NCBI RefSeq assembly: GCF_014839805.1
Contig: NC_051142.1
Span: 19,500,589 to 19,564,588, forward strand
DNA from: Manduca sexta
Lineage: Eukaryota; Arthropoda; Insecta; Lepidoptera; Sphingidae
Length of the DNA: 64,000 nucleotides
Direction of reading: 5' to 3'
Under the pieces are notes generated by a model. That model saw only the letters and a program-made list of their open reading frames with translations, searched no databases and was not told the DNA's origin. Below are positions 58,876-64,000 of the stretch, in pieces. The translations under genes were made by a program, and so were the position numbers. Each line of letters begins with the position of its first letter. The first letter of the stretch is position 1.

Positions 58876-61800
58876 CTGTAACAAATATTAATAATTAAAT
58901 TTCCCTCTTTGATTTAATTACGGTATTAAGTCACCAATTTTCGGATTCCGTTTATGAGGATACCGTTTTCTTTGTTCTATACTTAGAGAACAGTAACAAA
59001 TTCCTATTGCAAAGATTATGTCCCTTGCCTGTTTGTATAACTACCAATGATTATCGTTTGCACTGTTATGGGAATAGTATGGAAAATGTTTAAACAAAAA
59101 CAACTGAAAGTGATTACACATAAGATAAGATAAGTGAAACAAAAACACGTGCGATACCGAACCCTCGCATCCATTTCTTTTTTGTATTAATTCGTAAAAC
59201 ATACCGAGACAAAGAGCTCCATGTCGAAAGTTATCATGTTAAAGGCTGTGATCTGCAGCGGCGTCTGCGCACGCGCCACCATGAACAACAACATGTTCCT
59301 CAGGCGGCGGTCGTTGACCCTCTCCCAGCCGCTGCTATAGAAATGCGTGGCTGTCTCCGCGGCCTGTAACAAAACGGTACGGTGACGGGTTCGAATCCCA
59401 AGTACAGCAAAACTAAAGTTTCCTAATACATTGCTTCTGTATGAATCTGGTCGTTAGTGACAATAAGTTTTACAATGATTGAAACTGTATGTGACGTCAT
59501 CCTCACATTAAAGAAGTTAAGGGCAGAAGAAGACAGTGGTTATAAGGTTTAGTTTATACCCTTAGCTAGGGCGTGATATTATCAACGCTCACTTTTATAT
59601 TTAACTAGCTTACCGCTCCGCCCGTGTGAAATAGTTTTTCCGGAATAAAAGGTCCGTTTTATATTTTCACGGGAGAAAAACTATAAAGCACTCAGGAGTA
59701 ATGTATTTCCTATTAGTGAAGAACAATCATAATCTATCATCTCAGGAACTACTACAGTAGTAGTTCTTGAGATGAGCGCGTTCAAACAAACTCTTTAGCT
59801 ATATATTAGTAAAGATTAAAAATCTGCGTGGAATTAATAAAACGTCTCACCATAGCTTTCAGTTTAGCAGCGTATCTGCACGGCAGGTAGATGTGTATTG
59901 TGGCTCCACTCACGAATATCATGTACCGCAAATCGAATCCGTAGCCCTGCGATATCATACATTATGTACTAGTAGCGAAGGGCGAAATTTCCAGAATTGG
60001 AACCCGAAACAACATAAAAAAATAAAATAAAATGCTTTATTCATCACGTAGGCGAACATAGTTGCACTTATGATAAGTGAAGATACATGAGAATATTTAA
60101 TTATTACTTAGATAAAGTCGATTATATAAACAACATATTGGACAGAAAATAAATTAGCAAAGAAGCCAGCTCAGGCTGGCAGGAAATAAGAAATAATCTT
60201 AATAAAGATAAAGGAAGGATCCACACCGGTGAAGACGATAAAAGCCCTAACCTAGCTAACCTACCAGCCTTTCACTAGCTACCTAAGCGATGACTACCCG
60301 AAGAAGAAAGGCAGAAAGAAACTCCGGGCCGACCGCATTAATGCATATAGGTTCTAATGCATTAATGCAGTCTGCAAATCGTTTTAATGATAATTAAATT
60401 CTACGACAGCCGGCAGGAATCGGCTTATATAGACACTTCGCCATTGTTATATACACTGTATTTCAATATACAGTGATAACGTCAAGTTATCGTATGTGTG
60501 GGTAAAGTTGCGCATACAACAATAATTACCTCCGTGATGTGATACAAACACGTGCAAATTTGTATCATTGTCGCCAAGAATATGATGCCCAGCCATATGT
60601 TAAACGTGTCTTGGATGAGGTTTACGAATCTAGAAAAAAAAAACAAAACTGTCTGTTGTTTTAGAGGTATTTTGAATGACTGCCATCGCTTCGGCTCGTA
60701 TTGTTGTGAGGCGCAAGAAACCCATCGAGCAACATCATCTGTCAATATTATTATAGTATGATAATGACAGAAGGGCATCTACCCAATTGCCAGTTTGTTC
60801 AACTTCGCTGTGTCTCATGATTATTTGATAAATGACGAATCTGTTGCCACATTGTTCACAATTTCCAATCTTTATTTTGATATATATCTAAAATCCAATA
60901 TCAAAAGTCCGTGGCTGAAATTTTAAAGTCTCAAAAATCTTGTTGCTACAAGACCAATGGGATAAAATATGAACACAATGAACTCGCACTGAAATGTTAT
61001 TTATAAACTTACTCGAACATCCTGCATTGTTCATCTATAACTGCGACGACTCTGCGATACCTCTCATTAGGTTCAGCTTTCCAAGCGTCCTCCAGCATCT
61101 TGCAGTACAAATTCATTTTCATACAAGCGTGGTTGATGGACAATCCAAAGAAACCGTCGTATCCAATGAAGTTAATCACGTAAAGCAAAGAGCAATACAT
61201 CATGTAGAAGAACATTATTTCGTAGTACGGCGAGTCGAACCTCGCCTCAGGACTGGCGCCGGGCTTGTTCAAATCGTGGATCATGTATTTGGTGGCCTGG
61301 AACTTGAAGGTGTAGTTGTACACGTTGAGGAGTATCGCCATGACGGGGAAGGTCATGACGCAGGTGGTGACGGTGATGGCCCAGCCTCTCTCGCTGTAGA
61401 TGAGGCTGTTGCGGATGCCGTCGCGGGCTATGTTCAAGTAGTCGCCGGTGAAGCTGTTGTACAGGTGGTAATCTCTCTCGAACTCGTCCAGGATTTGTTT
61501 CGCTTGTTTCCGCTTGTGGTACATGAGGAACATCTAGGGAGATAGGATTTCTGTAGAAAGAATGTTTATGTACCTAGCAATTGTGACTAAATTATAGATA
61601 TTGTAAACCAGCTTTTGTCCATCGATCTTGCAGTCCTATCCATGATAGAAACTTGTGAGTGAATGTTCAGAATCACATTGGTAGCTTTAAAAATTACCCC
61701 CTCTATAGGCCAAACAATACTTTGTAATATTAGTGTAGATTGTAGCACGAATATTTGTTACTCCAAATCTATACACTCTGTTACGTAATGGTGCCCAAAA

Positions 61801-62704
61801 TATATATTTTGTGTATTGAAAGTAAATTACATTATTTAACTACATCGGTAAACATTTTACCGATTTCTATATATCGCACTCTTAATAAAATAATGACCCA
61901 TTCCAAAATTGCCAATTTGTGAGAATCGTCAAACAATCAATTTCTGTTTGCGACCTTTTAGTTTTTTCCCTTTTTTTTTTCATGCTATAGGTTTAATTTT
62001 TTACCTATTTTTAATAAGCTAAATTTTATAGCAACTTCAAAATAAAGGTAGCAAACAAAAATTAGTTTTCCGACGACTGCCATAAATTAACAATTTTGAA
62101 ATAGGTCATTATTTTATTTAGAGTGCGATATTTACCTTAAAGAGTCCACCCAAAAATGGTCCCAGGACGGTGGTGTGCCGTATTATGTTGACGATGTCCC
62201 CCTGCGTCCAGCACTGGTACATCTCCAGAAATATCATGCACGCTAACGGCAATATGGTTAATATCGATATAGCTGTGAACAATATCATTTTTATTGCATT
62301 CCCGCTGAGCTGGATTACCCTTATAATCTATTTACTTGCGTTTATATCAAAATGTCTTTAAATAAATTGGAAAGTATTACATTGAGACTGATTATAGGCG
62401 ATGTGGGCGTCAAGTAGTCGTTTGACCAATCGCATAATCATTATTAATATTTTGAAGTCTATGTCGAAGCAAAAAAAATCTTGGTTTCTATTTTTTTTAT
62501 GAAATCAAATCTCATCGAGGCTAAAGTAATTTAACCGTTATGTCTTTGCCTATAAATATGTAAATTGTTTCACCATTAATACTTACGTATGGAGGCTAGT
62601 CTCATTTTGTCCGTGGCCGGGTTGGGGTAAATCATTCCGACACTCAACGCGAATGTTATTATTTGGTAAGTTTTGTGAAATGGTTTGAATTCTGGTTCAT
62701 CCAT
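58831..62704 (-). CDS. Insect odorant receptor, 7 coding exons
   Basis: Exons: 62704-62587, 62319-62136, 61533-61013, 60629-60530, 59946-59851, 59363-59205, 58875-58831 (TAG stop 58833-58831). It encodes about 407 residues, normal for a seven-helix insect OR, the ligand-gated channel subunit that works with Orco in sensory neuron dendrites. N-terminus MDEPEFKPFHKTYQIITFAL with PNPATDKMR. Hydrophobic helices are in exon 2 (MILFTAISILTILPLACMIF), exon 3 (WAITVTTCVMTFPVMAILL and EIMFFYMMYCSLLYVINFIG) and exon 4 (TFNIWLGIIFLATMIQ). The conserved C-terminal end is ITAFNMITFDMELFVS joined to IMQSSYSMFTLLRS. Exons 3-7 join in phase; exon 1 to exon 2 is off by one base. Which OR subfamily cannot be told. 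Confidence 0.93.
59605..59790 (+). mobile_element. Helitron-like repeat fragment in OR intron 5
   Basis: Begins actagcttaccgctccgccc, then gaaatagtttttccggaata, parallel to 22188-22372. It also contains a short inverted repeat around caggaactactacagtagta / gttcttgaga at 59740-59775. Confidence 0.4.
59973..60445 (+). repeat. Family D repeat split by a nested insertion (OR intron 4)
   Basis: The family D start (gtagcgaagggcgaaatttc) stops at 60012 and the rest (gcaaatcgttttaatgataa, agccggcaggaatcggctta) resumes near 60370. The inserted 350 bp contain ataaaataaaatgctttatt, cgtaggcgaacatagttgca and aagaaactccgggccgacc, phrases of another lepidopteran retroelement end. Near the right junction is the doubled segment gcattaatgca. 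Confidence 0.5.
61013..61533 (-). CDS. Odorant receptor exon 3 (central helices)
   Basis: 521 nt encode MFLMYHKRKQAKQILDEFER through to ERYRRVVAVIDEQCRMFE with two membrane helices. It starts after acceptor CCCTAG and ends GA|GTAAGT. The long plus-strand frame across the same bases (60994-61545) is an antisense shadow. Confidence 0.93.
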
Positions 62705-64000
62705 GTTTATAAGAGTTGATGCTCCTAATTGCTATTATACTGCGTCAAATCAGAGATTGTTACTCGAAATATGCTTCTCAATCCGTAATATTTTTCGGGA
62801 TAACTTTTTAATTGATTATTTACTGATCGTTATTTTTTATATTCACTTCGACTTCTCAACTACGGTTTATATTCTCAAAAAGTTACAGTAGTGCCACAAT
62901 ACGCTGTAGTTTCTTGAACATTTTGGTACAAGATAAGACCTGTGACTGTTGGCTTTGTAGCTTCTCGATTCAACTTATTAACAGAATTAAGTAGTCGGAA
63001 CTGCGTAAGAATATTCTAGAAGGTTCCACCGTGAGAAAGGTAGTTGTAATTACCAGTGAAGGTATACAGCGTGTTACAAAACACGAACATTTTATTCACA
63101 CCGCAGACATACTTGCAACTGCAGTAAAAACAAGTATTTATAACGACGTATAGGTACACTACAACTGATATCTTAGTTTTTAATATATGCATCCATGATC
63201 AATCAGTAAGGACCATCCAACGAGGGCCTTGACTATTACAATTAGCGTCCTCGGTTACAATTACAAAAAATCAAATTTCTTATTTTATCCAACGTAATAT
63301 CGTTCCTACAGTAGGTGTAATAAATAAAGTCTGTGAAGGCAACAGCTATATGAACTATCGAAATCCGTCAATTTACATTTTAGGTTATATTTCAGTGACA
63401 TCTAACGGACCTGTTCTTATGAAAGAATGCAACTTAATTATTGTACACCCTGTGTTAAATAGAAAACGCCTTTCCTTTTCCCCCAAAGGCATGATAACCA
63501 ATTAATAGTTTTTACAAAGGCTAATCGAGTAATTATATCTTTTTCTTTTTGATTTTTAAAATGCCCTTTCAAACCGCTCAATGGCATCGTTAATCTATTA
63601 CAAATTAAAATGATAATTGTCAATGCAGTTGTAGATGTGAGATTTTTATTAAGTCCTTTGATGAATTTTATAATAGCTGATTTTAGTTGTGCGCGTGGCT
63701 TCGTCTGTTTTAATTGGATTTTATTACTAAAGATATCTTCGTGCTAAGTAAATTTGCTTGCCAGTGTAAATTGAAACTGGAGTTGTTCAAGACTTTTACT
63801 AATAAACATTGTATAAGTCTGTCATAGTTATTCAATATTTCATTTTGAAATTACCTTAAAAAAAGCGAATAAAGAAACATTTTTAAATCATGAAAATTAT
63901 TTATTATTAAGGCCTTTAACCTTACAAATGTACTTTAAAATAGACAAAAGTAAATGAATGTTTTGTAATAGCTTCGCCATTTTGTTGGTAGGTATGTAAC
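62705..64000. other. Upstream of the odorant receptor: no gene recognised
   Basis: AT-rich sequence with only short frames. It should contain the OR promoter near 62705-62900. No ACC exon on the plus strand and no second OR exon set on the minus strand were seen. Confidence 0.5.

Noticed and set aside
59375..59400. Possible tRNA B box (gggttcgaatccc)
   Set aside because: No matching A box or cloverleaf arms at the right spacing; it lies against the acceptor of OR exon 6 and looks like a fragment of a SINE or chance.
60994..61545. 183-codon plus-strand open frame
   Set aside because: It is antisense to odorant receptor exon 3, whose minus-strand frame matches the family and has correct splice sites.

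Overview
The window is nuclear DNA of a moth or butterfly (Lepidoptera). It is AT-rich, its genes have many short exons with GT-AG introns, and it is full of interspersed repeats of lepidopteran type: tRNA-derived SINEs, Helitron-like fragments, foldback elements and a dead maT-type mariner. No organism name can be read from the sequence. All gene models come from joining splice sites by eye and checking that the reading phase closes.

Region 1-11551, minus strand: the 5' two thirds (16 coding exons, about 626 residues) of the RBM26/RBM27 family gene, Drosophila second mitotic wave missing (swm). It encodes an N-terminal PWI-like domain, an Arg/Ser/Asp-rich part, one CCCH zinc finger, an RRM and the start of a coiled coil. 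The 3' end lies beyond base 1. The first coding exon (11493-11551) is separated from the second by a 5.4 kb repeat-filled intron that carries a long foldback element.

Region 14579-58056, plus strand: the 5' half of acetyl-CoA carboxylase (ACC), covering the complete biotin carboxylase and biotin carrier domains and part of the central domain. The last ACC exon seen ends at 58056; the carboxyltransferase half is absent. Upstream of the first exon shared by all forms (47260) lie three separate candidate first exons, or exon sets, that all join it in the same phase. They start at 14579 (a hydrophobic anchor followed by basic residues, then an acidic segment), at 40478 (a hydrophobic/basic leader) and at 46276 (a 15-residue leader). 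The exon junction falls inside the conserved AMPK-site motif, so leader choice should change both localisation and the kinase site. E2F-like motifs lie just upstream of all three leaders. This is the most interesting signal in the window.

Region 21389-47259 is the giant ACC intron. It holds the alternative leaders, an inactivated maT (DD37D) transposon with clear terminal inverted repeats and TA duplication (30352-31660), a 137-bp tandem array (32690-33400), a split 77-bp tandem repeat and numerous SINE or other repeat copies.

Region 58831-62704, minus strand: a lepidopteran odorant receptor gene of 7 coding exons, tail to tail with, or nested inside, the ACC gene. It is complete except for a one-base phase conflict between exons 1 and 2. 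From 62705 to 64000 no gene was recognised.
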